A stretch of 8,534 nt of DNA from an uncultured Armatimonadota bacterium (GCA_937875395.1 CALNCU010000167.1:1-8534); one strand, 5' to 3'. Counted from the first letter of the stretch, positions 1 through 6,329 are shown. The notes: a model not told the origin generated them from the letters alone. Numbers and translations: made by a program.

Positions 1-801
1 CTGGTTTCCACATCGGCCGAAGTTACGGCGCGCAACTACGCCGCTCATAGATACGGCGACAGCGGCCACGAAGGCGGCGACATATCTGCGTATGCGTTTT
101 ACTGCGACATCAGCATCAACGGCCGCAAACTAAGCCTGTGCAGAGAGGTTGGAACCCAGAAAAGCTTTTATGAGCCGGCAGAGGTGGACGGCGTTCGCAT
201 CTGGTTTGACGCAGCAAGCTGCGCATTCAAAGATTCCGGCGGATTTATGGCAGAGAAGGACTGGAGAAGCGGGCTGATCTGCAAACCCTCACAGCACGCC
301 CGATTTGCACTGCAAGAATCCACGCGCTCCATCTGTCCGGAACCGCTGCATATGTGGTACCCAAACAAGAGCAGGCGCCTGGATATTGCCGACTGCTACA
401 ACGGCGAAGACTGCTGGATGGGGCCGTACAACGGGGCCGGCGCCCATGGCGGACTTGATATCAACATGCCTGCGGGTACGGTACTATCAGCCCCTATAAC
501 ATTTGACAACCACTATCTGTTCAACTCCACAGCATCTGGATTCAATAACAACCGCTGGCGCGGAATCCGCCGCTGGCAGGACGGCTCGGAGTGGTGGTTG
601 CAGACCCATCACCAGATAGACATGCTGGTGCCTGAACGCACGCCGCTGGCGGCAGGTACGCCATACGCCACCACGGCAGGCGTATGGGTAGGATCGCACG
701 AACACACGCATTTTGTGTTCCGCATAATTGAACAGGGCGGGGATTACCTGCTAGATCCCTGGATACTCCTTGGCGAGACGTTCCGCCAGGCGAATCCCTA
801 G
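1..801 (+). CDS. M23-type zinc metallopeptidase (LytM-like), 5' end missing
   Basis: The reading frame is open from the first base and ends at TAG 799-801, giving the last 266 residues; the true start lies outside the window. The call rests on the M23/LytM zinc-site pattern. HGGLD (residues 149-153) matches HxxxD and is followed by the usual Asp-Ile and Pro-x-Gly-Thr context. The stretch ending HEHTHF (residues 233-238) supplies the HxH motif just after a Gly-rich turn. Members of this family usually cut peptidoglycan cross-bridges outside the cytoplasm, though some are non-peptidase carbohydrate-binding or regulatory forms. The segment between the motifs is long (about 80 residues) and rich in Trp and Asn. 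Seven Cys lie in the N-terminal half, which suits an exported disulfide-bonded protein. No signal peptide is visible because the start is absent. It converges on ndk with overlapping stops. Family assignment is good; the substrate is unknown. Confidence 0.75.
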   Translation: MVSTSAEVTARNYAAHRYGDSGHEGGDISAYAFYCDISINGRKLSLCREVGTQKSFYEPAEVDGVRIWFDAASCAFKDSGGFMAEKDWRSGLICKPSQHARFALQESTRSICPEPLHMWYPNKSRRLDIADCYNGEDCWMGPYNGAGAHGGLDINMPAGTVLSAPITFDNHYLFNSTASGFNNNRWRGIRRWQDGSEWWLQTHHQIDMLVPERTPLAAGTPYATTAGVWVGSHEHTHFVFRIIEQGGDYLLDPWILLGETFRQANP

Positions 802-1214
802 GGAAGTATCTCCTCCTTGCCAAACCAGACAGATATTTCCCGCTCTGCGCTCTCCATGGAGTCTGACCCGTGAACAATATTCTCTTGTACGCTAAGGGTG
901 TAATCCCCCCGGATGGTGCCTGTCTGCGCCTCTGCGGGCTTAAGCGCGCCCATCATGTTCCTTACTATGGGGATGGCATTCTCGCCTTCCAGCACCATGG
1001 CAACAACGGGGCCGGATACCATAAACTCCACAACGCTATCAAAGAAGGGCTTGCCGCGGTGCACGCTGTAATGCTGCTCTACACGCTCCCTCTCCGGCAC
1101 CAGTATCTTCAATGCCTTAATGGCAAGTGTGCGGTTTTCAAACCTGCGGATTATCTCCCCTACAAGCCCCCTGCGCACTCCATCGGGCTTTACTAAAACA
1201 AGCGTCTGATCCAT
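798..1214 (-). CDS. ndk: nucleoside diphosphate kinase
   Basis: A 138-residue protein of normal length for a bacterial Ndk. It moves the gamma phosphate from ATP to nucleoside diphosphates through a phospho-histidine and works in the cytoplasm as an oligomer. Family landmarks are the N-terminal TLVLVKPDGV (residues 4-13), the HYSVHRGKPFF segment (48-58), the MGALKPAEAQTGTIRGDY stretch (88-105) and the catalytic NIVHGSDS with His115. The start is ATG 1214: AAGGAG (1221-1226) sits 6 nt upstream, and a strong promoter at 1243-1271 places transcription start near 1236. The frame is open up to a TTG at 1271, but that TTG is the first three bases of the -35 box, so the longer form cannot be made from this promoter. 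The TAG stop overlaps the stop of the convergent peptidase gene. No terminator is seen, so its transcript probably runs into the antisense of that gene. Confidence 0.97.
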   Translation of the reverse strand: MDQTLVLVKPDGVRRGLVGEIIRRFENRTLAIKALKILVPERERVEQHYSVHRGKPFFDSVVEFMVSGPVVAMVLEGENAIPIVRNMMGALKPAEAQTGTIRGDYTLSVQENIVHGSDSMESAEREISVWFGKEEILP

Positions 1215-1242
1215 CCGTCTCTCCTTTAAGTAAGTCCGGGCA

Positions 1243-1271
1243 AGTATATCAGGAGGCATAGCGTCTGTCAA
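1243..1271 (-). promoter_or_regulatory. sigma-70 promoter of ndk
   Basis: On the minus strand TTGACA (1266-1271) is followed by a 17-nt spacer and TATACT (1243-1248). The -35 is a perfect consensus match and the -10 matches 5 of 6. Transcription would start near 1236, giving a leader of about 22 nt that contains the AAGGAG site. It settles the ndk start at 1214. Confidence 0.85.
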
Positions 1272-1287
1272 GAAGCGTGATCCGGTA

Positions 1288-1317
1288 TTGACGGGAGGCG
1301 GGCGTATATCCTACAAT
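1288..1317 (+). promoter_or_regulatory. sigma-70 promoter of the glycan operon
   Basis: TTGACG (1288-1293), an 18-nt spacer and TACAAT (1312-1317) form a good sigma-70 promoter. Transcription would start near 1324, about 29 nt before the ATG of the GT9 gene. It stands back to back with the ndk promoter, with only 16 nt between the two -35 boxes. No other promoter is needed for the three-gene operon downstream. Confidence 0.75.
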
Positions 1318-1352
1318 AAAGCGGTGTTATAAAGTTAGATCAGAGGTAATCC

Positions 1353-2426
1353 ATGTTCCATGTCAACCCGGCCGAAGTCCAAAAAGTGCTTATAATAAGG
1401 ATAGACAAGGTCGGCGATCTCCTTCTCTCCACTCCCGCCATAAGAAGCATAAGAGACTCCCTTCCCGGCGCCGAACTTACACTTCTGGCCGCGCCCTACA
1501 ATGCCTCTGTGCTTGAAGGATGGGATGCACTTGATAAAATTATGGTGTACGACCGATCTTGGCCTTCCCATAAGAAGAGGGCCTTTGCCGCAAATCTTGG
1601 CAGGCAGTCGTATGATATGTGCGTGGTGCTCTCCCCGGTATCCTGCGCCTACCATCTGGCAAAAAAGACGGGCGCGCGGGTGAGAGCAGGCATTCTTTAT
1701 TCCGGCAGAATTATACCACGGCTGCTGGCGCCGTTTCTGCTCACCCATCCGCTGGTATTCAACATAGACAGGGCCGTAAAAAACGGGGCGCCCGTGCTGC
1801 ATGAAGTAGAGCAGATGCTTGAGCTGGTAAGGTTTACGGGCCTCTCCGCGGCAGAGACTCCGCTTGAAGTGCCCGTCACCGGCCGGGATGCAGAATGGGC
1901 GCAACATATAATTGCGGAACACGGAATGGCAGAAAACCTAATTGGGCTGCACCTCTCCTTTAAGTGGCTTAGCAGCGGGTGGACTGCAGAAGATATGGCC
2001 GGCCTATTTAAGATGATACTTGATGCCGTGCCCGGCTCATCACTGCTTGTAACCTACGGGCCGGCAGAAGCAGATGCAATCTGCCGGTTTGAAAATTATT
2101 ATAGAATTAAACTTACAGACGGCAACCCATGTTTAATTGCAACAGATAAAGGGAAGATACTCTTGGCAGGCAACCTCCCTTTTGGCAGGTGGGCCGGGCT
2201 GCTTCAAAAGTGCAGGCTGGTGGTGTCTCCAGACACCGGTTCTCTGCACCTGGCAGCAGCGCTGGGTAAGCCGGTTGTAGCTTTGTATGAAAGAGATACG
2301 TTCAACCACTGCTCTAGCCAGTGGTCGCCCTGGAAGGTACCAAGCAGTATAATCGCCAGGTCTGATTTTAATACAACATCGGCCAAGATACTGCAGGGTA
2401 TCCGCCAGCTTTATGACGACGCCTGA
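1353..2426 (+). CDS. glycosyltransferase family 9 (ADP-heptose:LPS heptosyltransferase-like)
   Basis: A 357-residue GT-B enzyme, the usual length for GT9. Members transfer heptose, or related sugars, from ADP-sugars to lipopolysaccharide core or other glycans at the cytoplasmic face of the inner membrane. The N-terminal signature KVLIIRIDKVGDLLLSTPAI (residues 11-30) carries the family Gly-Asp (D22) and is followed by a short Pro-Gly turn. The C-terminal nucleotide-sugar site SPDTGSLHLAAALGKPVVAL spans residues 292-311. No membrane segment or signal peptide is evident. The ATG is supported by AGAGG (1342-1346) 6 nt upstream and by a promoter at 1288-1317. It is the first gene of an operon, with a 24-nt gap to the next. 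Family membership is firm; heptose as the actual donor is inferred, since GT9 also occurs outside classical LPS pathways. Confidence 0.9.
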   Translation: MFHVNPAEVQKVLIIRIDKVGDLLLSTPAIRSIRDSLPGAELTLLAAPYNASVLEGWDALDKIMVYDRSWPSHKKRAFAANLGRQSYDMCVVLSPVSCAYHLAKKTGARVRAGILYSGRIIPRLLAPFLLTHPLVFNIDRAVKNGAPVLHEVEQMLELVRFTGLSAAETPLEVPVTGRDAEWAQHIIAEHGMAENLIGLHLSFKWLSSGWTAEDMAGLFKMILDAVPGSSLLVTYGPAEADAICRFENYYRIKLTDGNPCLIATDKGKILLAGNLPFGRWAGLLQKCRLVVSPDTGSLHLAAALGKPVVALYERDTFNHCSSQWSPWKVPSSIIARSDFNTTSAKILQGIRQLYDDA

Positions 2427-2450
2427 TTTGCACCCAAACAGAAGATTTCC

Positions 2451-4193
2451 ATGGATGGTCAACTACTACCTATGCATACTACCTTAGAGAATGTTTCAAC
2501 CTGCCAAAACAAGGCACCATACAAAATAAACAGCCCCGTTACCCGTTGGTTTATGGCTCTGGTTGCCCTTGTAACCATTCTTAGGCTGATTATAGCAAGC
2601 GCCGTGCCGCTGGGCGGAGATGAGGCATACTACTGGCTATGGTCAAAGCATTTAAGCCTGGGTTATTATGATCATCCGCCGCTGATCAGCCTGCTCATAT
2701 ATCTCTTTGGGCTTGCAGGCGGGGATGCAATAGTCTTTGTTAGAATGGCTTCCGTGCTCCTGGCCTCCCTTGCAGCCTGGACTACCTTTATCCTTGCCGA
2801 AAGGGTTACAGGATCGCTCAGGACGGCATTCATCGCCGGGCTGCTCACTATGGCATGCCCAATATTTGCTGCAAAGGCGCTTGAAATATCACCCGACAGC
2901 CCGCTTGTAGCCTTTAGTATGCTCTACGTGTTTACCGCCTACATGGCAATCTTTGAAAACAGGCGCATATACTGGTTATGGATGGGAGTATGGTTTGGGT
3001 TGGCAATTTTAACCAAACTGACGGCATTTCTTCTTCCTGTCTCGCTTGCAGCCTTCCTTATCACAAGCCCCGGGCACAGAGGATTTTTGAAGAGGCCGGA
3101 ACCGTATCTCTCTTTGCTTGTATCCGGGCTTATATTCTCACCCTTTCTTGCCTGGTGCGCATTAAACAACTGGGTGACATTCCGGTTCCATATGATTACA
3201 CGCGTGAGCCAGGAAGCGTATGCGTGGAAGAACTACCTGCCAAAATTTCTGGGAGAGCAGGCGGCGGCGTACTCCCCGTTTCTGTTTATACTTGCCCTTG
3301 CCGCAATAGTAAAAGTCTTTCTTACGCAGGCAAACGGAAGGTCTGTAGATAAATCCCGGTATATGTTCCTTGCAATGTTCGGCCTGGTGCCGATTGGCAT
3401 ATTTGGACTTATAAGCATACGATGTCAAATCTTTCCGCATTGGACAATGGCTGCCTACCCTCCCCTGTTCATCCTCTGCGCTGCGCTTTACGGTATGTGG
3501 AGGGAATGCGGCGCCGGATGGAAGGCCGGATTTTTTAACTTTGCCGCCGGATTTGCCGTGTTTATGACAGTGCTGTTCTACGTTGCGCTCAGCTCACCGG
3601 GGCTTCAATCCTGCTTTATCAAACCCGGTGAGCATAACGAGATATTCGCTTACACCAAACTTGCCGGGCTTATAAAGCAGTCTGCAGATGCCCGGATGTT
3701 TGTGCTTACAGATTCCTACGCCAGAAGCAGCTCTCTATCATACTATACGGGCAGGCAGGCTTATCTTATCACCCGTACGCAGATCATGGGCAAGGAGTTT
3801 CTCAGGTGGCAGGATATGAACGGGCTTATCGGCAGGGATGCCATCTATGTAGATGCCTTCCCTCTAAGCGAACGGCAGGATATTGCAGAGATACTTAAAA
3901 CATCCTTCCGCACTGTTGAACCGGAACAGGTATGGCCCATCTACTCTTCAAACAGCCTGTTCAAAAGAGAGGGCTTCCTGGTAAAGAACTTTTACGTTAC
4001 CGTCTGCAGGGATTTCCGTAAAAACAACTTCTATGATGAACGAGACATCCGGCTTCTGAATGCCCTCCAACCCCTTAATAAGACCGGTATACGCCGGCCT
4101 ACAGAAAATGCTAAAGATGCAGAAAGCTTTACTAACCGCATAAAACATGCTAGACTCTCCATGAAAAGTATCCGCAATATAAGCGGACGTTAA
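2451..4193 (+). CDS. membrane glycosyltransferase, GT39/ArnT (PMT_2) type
   Basis: A 580-residue polytopic membrane protein. After a polar N-terminus, hydrophobic segments begin at about residue 33 and recur to about residue 385. They are followed by a largely soluble C-terminal domain of about 190 residues. The diagnostic motif is in the first periplasmic loop: GGDEAYYWLW (55-64) followed by GYYDHPPL (71-78), which contains the acidic pair D57/E58 of GT-C enzymes. Such enzymes use polyprenyl-phosphate sugars to glycosylate lipid A, proteins or other envelope acceptors outside the membrane. The Shine-Dalgarno site before ATG 2451 is weak. A second ATG at 2472 is possible, but translational coupling with the gene 24 nt upstream is likelier. 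The last roughly 55 residues are polar and basic and look like a lineage-specific tail. The acceptor is unknown. Confidence 0.88.
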   Translation: MDGQLLPMHTTLENVSTCQNKAPYKINSPVTRWFMALVALVTILRLIIASAVPLGGDEAYYWLWSKHLSLGYYDHPPLISLLIYLFGLAGGDAIVFVRMASVLLASLAAWTTFILAERVTGSLRTAFIAGLLTMACPIFAAKALEISPDSPLVAFSMLYVFTAYMAIFENRRIYWLWMGVWFGLAILTKLTAFLLPVSLAAFLITSPGHRGFLKRPEPYLSLLVSGLIFSPFLAWCALNNWVTFRFHMITRVSQEAYAWKNYLPKFLGEQAAAYSPFLFILALAAIVKVFLTQANGRSVDKSRYMFLAMFGLVPIGIFGLISIRCQIFPHWTMAAYPPLFILCAALYGMWRECGAGWKAGFFNFAAGFAVFMTVLFYVALSSPGLQSCFIKPGEHNEIFAYTKLAGLIKQSADARMFVLTDSYARSSSLSYYTGRQAYLITRTQIMGKEFLRWQDMNGLIGRDAIYVDAFPLSERQDIAEILKTSFRTVEPEQVWPIYSSNSLFKREGFLVKNFYVTVCRDFRKNNFYDERDIRLLNALQPLNKTGIRRPTENAKDAESFTNRIKHARLSMKSIRNISGR

Positions 4194-4205
4194 TGGAGCA
4201 ATAGT

Positions 4206-4958
4206 TTGAACCGCAAGCATAGCAAGAGACGGCATGCATACCGTACGCCCTTTACCTTTCTGTTATTCCTTGGCATGTGCACAGCCGCCCTTTGCATCTG
4301 CCGCACTCAACACGCATGCGGGCTGCATAATATTCATGTAGTGCGCATTCCCCTTAACTCAGGAATGCGGGTGCGCCCTGTTATAGCCAGGCAAAATGCG
4401 CTTAAGTGCGAAACCTTCCCGGAGATGATAGCCCGCACCAGGCCCTACGCAGCCATTAACGGTACGTTCTACAACGAATCCATGCGACCGCTGGGAGACG
4501 TGCTTATCCGCGGCAGGCTGGCAAACCGCGGACACTACCACAGCGCGCTGGCAGTACGTGCAGACGGGCGTGTAGAGTTTTTGCACAGAGGGCGGAATAA
4601 TTTTGACTGGTCGGGGTATAAGTGGGGGCTTGCATCCGGCCCCAGGCTGGTACATAACGGAAGTATTGCGCTAAATCCAAACGCAGATGGATTCAAACTT
4701 AAAAGTCTTGATATTAAAGGCTGGAGATCCGGCATAGGGCTGACATCCGGCGGAGTGCTTCTGCTGGTTACGGCAAAAAGGCCCCTGACACTTGAAGAGT
4801 TTGCCGGCGTAATGGTAAAGCTTGGCGCAAAAGAGGCAATAAACCTGGATGGCGGCAGCGCCTGCGCGCTCTATAAAAACGGCCGGTATATTGCAGTACC
4901 TTCCGCTCCAATGACAAATATTTTGGCGGTATATGATACCCGCCAAAACCCCTCCTGA
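4206..4958 (+). CDS. phosphodiester glycosidase family protein (NAGPA domain)
   Basis: A 250-residue protein. The NAGPA domain is named after the mammalian enzyme that removes GlcNAc from GlcNAc-1-phospho-mannose. Bacterial members are thought to split sugar-phosphate diester links in envelope or extracellular glycans. Landmarks are AAINGTFYN (residues 82-90) followed by a Gly-Asp-x-Leu-Ile-x-Gly stretch, and INLDGGSACAL (212-222) with D215 and the Gly pair. The protein ends in the usual TNILAVYD segment. A basic N-terminus and a hydrophobic stretch (about 15-32) form a signal peptide or anchor, so it acts outside the cytoplasm. I see no clear lipobox although C25, C30 and C32 are present. 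The start is TTG 4206, chosen because GGAG (4195-4198) lies 7 nt upstream and the full signal sequence is retained. It begins 12 nt after the GT39 stop, clearly in the same operon. Confidence 0.87.
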   Translation: MNRKHSKRRHAYRTPFTFLLFLGMCTAALCICRTQHACGLHNIHVVRIPLNSGMRVRPVIARQNALKCETFPEMIARTRPYAAINGTFYNESMRPLGDVLIRGRLANRGHYHSALAVRADGRVEFLHRGRNNFDWSGYKWGLASGPRLVHNGSIALNPNADGFKLKSLDIKGWRSGIGLTSGGVLLLVTAKRPLTLEEFAGVMVKLGAKEAINLDGGSACALYKNGRYIAVPSAPMTNILAVYDTRQNPS

Positions 4959-5031
4959 AAGAGCACGCCGGGGCAATGGCAAGGAGGAGCCGGCATGATA
5001 TACGGCCGAACCTCTCCCCGTGTTTGCGTAC
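4959..5031. other. convergent intergenic spacer, no clear terminator
   Basis: This 73-bp gap lies between the 3' ends of the glycan operon and the FKBP gene. It holds imperfect inverted repeats (GCCGG near 4969 with CCGGC near 4990, and a GAGG/CCTC plus GCCG/CGGC pairing around 4984-5014) but no T-run on either strand. A weak or factor-dependent terminator is possible; I would not assign one. Confidence 0.3.
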
Positions 5032-5460
5032 TTAAGCTACTTCCATAAGCTCTATATCAAAGGTAAGAGCCTTCCCTGCCAACGGGTGATTGCCGTCCAG
5101 GGTAACGGTATTATCATCTGCCTCCGTAACGGTAACAATCATGGTATCACCGTTAGGGTCCTGTAGCTGCAGATGATCTCCTATGCCGGGGGTCATATCC
5201 GCCGGAAACTCGCTCCGGTTCACCTTCATCACCATTTCATCATAGTGGGGGCCGTAAGCATCGTCCGCCGGGATATTGACGGTCTTGTTCTCTCCCGGAT
5301 TCATCCCCACCACGGCGTTTTCAAATCCCGGTATCACCTGATGGGCTCCCACTGTAAACTCTAGCGGGGCTCTGCCTATAGAACTATCAAAGACTTTGCC
5401 ATCCTCAAACTTTCCGGTGTAGTTTACTTTTACTCTATCGCCTTCTTTTGCTTGTGCCAA
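5032..5460 (-). CDS. FKBP-type peptidyl-prolyl cis-trans isomerase, SlyD-like
   Basis: A 142-residue protein that speeds cis-trans isomerisation of Xaa-Pro bonds and probably acts as a folding chaperone; without a signal peptide it is predicted cytoplasmic. FKBP landmarks are VKVNYTGKFEDGKVFDSS (residues 10-27, active-site Y14 and D25), QVIPGFENAVVGM (41-53) and DAYG (67-70). Roughly residues 72-120 form an insert-in-flap chaperone domain, and NHPLAGKALTFDIEL (124-138) is the SlyD-type ending. The His-rich metal-binding tail of E. coli SlyD is absent. The start is TTG 5460, because AAAGGAG (5467-5473) lies 6 nt upstream and the protein then begins exactly where the domain does. A longer open frame back to 5514 would add 18 residues that translate the tail of the decayed methyltransferase and the ribosome binding site. 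A candidate promoter lies at 5523-5551. Confidence 0.93.
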   Translation of the reverse strand: MAQAKEGDRVKVNYTGKFEDGKVFDSSIGRAPLEFTVGAHQVIPGFENAVVGMNPGENKTVNIPADDAYGPHYDEMVMKVNRSEFPADMTPGIGDHLQLQDPNGDTMIVTVTEADDNTVTLDGNHPLAGKALTFDIELMEVA

Positions 5461-5471
5461 TTTTTTCTCCT

Positions 5472-5751
5472 TTATCCGGCGCTCTGCCGACTCTGCATAA
5501 TTTAAAATACGCAACCGTACCGTTTATAGTATTCCCGGTACATATTGATAATAGCAAGTACATCAGCGTTCCCGGGCAGCGTGAAATGCCCTATGACTCT
5601 GTACCCGCATTGCCTGAGGTTCTCACTGATATTCTTTATCCCCGGATATGCCTTTTCCCAGACTTGTAAGATTTTATTGGGGATTCTCTGCAAGCAATGA
5701 GAGTTCGGTTACGGCAATGCGGAAGAATAAAGCGCCGCCGGTCTGCCGTAT
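5472..5751 (-). pseudogene. decayed C-terminal remnant of a SAM-dependent methyltransferase
   Basis: Translating two frames in succession gives a recognisable methyltransferase C-terminus. TELSLLAENP (frame ending about 5680) joins NKILQVWEKAYPGI and then GYRVIGHFTLP if one base is removed from the CCCC run at 5679-5682. This resembles class I methyltransferases I remember as having ELSWL..NPP, FW..YPGI and GY.VIGHFTLPE.AWW. Further lesions are visible. The AWWxxYYxPLExR segment expected after FTLP is missing. The tail reads MYREYYKRYGCVF, then TAA (5502-5504), then IMQ, where the family typically has FYIMQ, which suggests a Tyr-to-stop change. The SAM-binding N-terminal two thirds are absent. 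The 63-codon open frame at 5502-5693 starts with TTG inside this remnant and is unlikely to be a gene. The family comparison is from memory, not from a search. Confidence 0.6.
5523..5551 (-). promoter_or_regulatory. candidate promoter of the FKBP gene
   Basis: On the minus strand TTATCA (5546-5551), a 17-nt spacer and TATAAA (5523-5528) give 4 of 6 and 5 of 6 consensus matches. Transcription would start about 55 nt before the TTG start. It lies inside the methyltransferase remnant. This is plausible but weaker than the other promoters in the window. Confidence 0.4.
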
Positions 5752-5781
5752 TTATAGCATATTTTCAGAAAGATTCCGGCA

Positions 5782-6129
5782 TTAGCAGTTGGCCGTATAT
5801 GGTTCTCCATCCAGGTATACGGTTACAAAGTGCGATGCGTGCGGAATGCGGCGATAGGTCTGCTCTGCAATCTCCAGGCTGAAAAACGGGACTACTATGA
5901 TAATAGACTCCTCTGCCAGAACCCTTTCCTTACCTTCATCCGTAATTATGCCGCCGTGTATAAGCGCTTGTGCGTACTCCTGCCGCTCTGCACTATCTGC
6001 ACGGGAAGAAAGGTCGCAGGCTAGAAGTACATGATAATTGTTGGAAAGATCTGCAATAACCTGCTTTGTGAATTCATCTTTTCTGAAAACCTTAAGGTTT
6101 TCCTGTTCAAGTTCTATTTTAATATCCAT
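5782..6129 (-). CDS. hypothetical protein, 115 residues
   Basis: I do not recognise this protein. It is real by context: ATG 6129 has AGAGGAAG (6135-6142) with AGGA 7 nt upstream, and the frame runs uninterrupted to TAA 5782-5784. The sequence suggests a small soluble alpha/beta fold. It has a charged N-terminus (MDIKIELEQENLKVF), a strand-like NYHVLLACDLSSRAD (residues about 31-45), an Ala/Glu/Arg-rich helix, a hydrophobic strand SIIIVVPFFSLEIA (about 74-87) and a final FVTVYLDGEPYTANC. It has no signal peptide, membrane helix or Cys cluster. It stands alone between the gdhA terminator and the methyltransferase remnant, so its neighbours say little about its role. Confidence 0.7.
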   Translation of the reverse strand: MDIKIELEQENLKVFRKDEFTKQVIADLSNNYHVLLACDLSSRADSAERQEYAQALIHGGIITDEGKERVLAEESIIIVVPFFSLEIAEQTYRRIPHASHFVTVYLDGEPYTANC

Positions 6130-6168
6130 TCAAACTTCCTCTTGAATAAAGGTATTCGTGACGCCTAT

Positions 6169-6177
6169 ATCTTACCA
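6169..6177 (-). promoter_or_regulatory. possible extended -10 promoter of the hypothetical gene
   Basis: The minus strand reads TGGTAAGAT, that is a TGn motif joined to TAAGAT (6169-6174), in an AT-rich stretch about 40 nt before the ATG at 6129. I found no convincing -35. The position is right, but the evidence is thin. Confidence 0.3.
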
Positions 6178-6182
6178 TATAA

Positions 6183-6227
6183 CGCAAGACTTTGTTTAAG
6201 AATTATCTTGCGAACGTATTTTTTTTT
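6183..6227 (+). repeat. inverted repeat followed by T9, terminator-like
   Basis: CGCAAGA (6183-6189) and TCTTGCG (6206-6212) form a perfect 7-bp inverted repeat around a 16-nt loop, followed on the + strand by nine T (6219-6227). It resembles an intrinsic terminator pointing rightward, yet no + strand gene precedes it. On the minus strand it lies just upstream of the candidate promoter of the 115-residue gene, so it could instead be an operator. Confidence 0.4.
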
Positions 6228-6275
6228 ATATATATTACATGCTGCCGCCTGTATGCTCTATAATTCCATATATAA

Positions 6276-6303
6276 TAAAAAGACCGGACGTTTCCGCCCG
6301 GCC
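6276..6303 (-). terminator. intrinsic terminator of gdhA
   Basis: On the minus strand a 9-bp stem (6295-6303 with 6282-6290, two G-U pairs) closes a GAAA tetraloop and is followed at once by TTTTT (6277-6281) and an AT-rich tail. It begins 27 nt after the gdhA stop codon. Confidence 0.9.
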
Positions 6304-6329
6304 CCGTATTCTTTTTATTGTTATTAAGC

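Noticed and set aside
798..1271. A longer ndk product starting at 1271
   Set aside because: Its TTG start is part of the TTGACA -35 box, and the predicted transcript begins about 35 nt later. The ATG at 1214 has the ribosome binding site and the family's normal N-terminus.
1335..1922. A 195-codon minus-strand frame opposite the GT9 gene
   Set aside because: Its composition is that of an antisense shadow with no recognisable motif, and the opposite strand carries a clear GT9 protein with promoter and ribosome binding site.
4193..4204. An ATG overlapping the GT39 stop (taATG) as the glycosidase start
   Set aside because: It is in a different frame and meets TAG after three codons. The TTG at 4206 has the GGAG at the right distance.
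4949..5015. A bidirectional terminator between the glycosidase and FKBP genes
   Set aside because: Only short imperfect stems are found, and no T-run follows on either strand.
5032..5514. A 160-residue FKBP product starting at 5514
   Set aside because: The extra N-terminal residues translate the AAAGGAG site and the tail of the methyltransferase remnant. The TTG at 5460 is correctly spaced and gives the normal FKBP start.
5502..5693. A separate 63-codon gene
   Set aside because: It starts at an internal TTG without a ribosome binding site, and its sequence continues a methyltransferase C-terminus begun in another frame. It is treated as part of the pseudogene.
6220..6280. AT-rich stretch as a replication origin or integration site
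   Set aside because: There are no DnaA-box series, direct repeats or integrase gene. It reads as ordinary intergenic DNA around the gdhA terminator.
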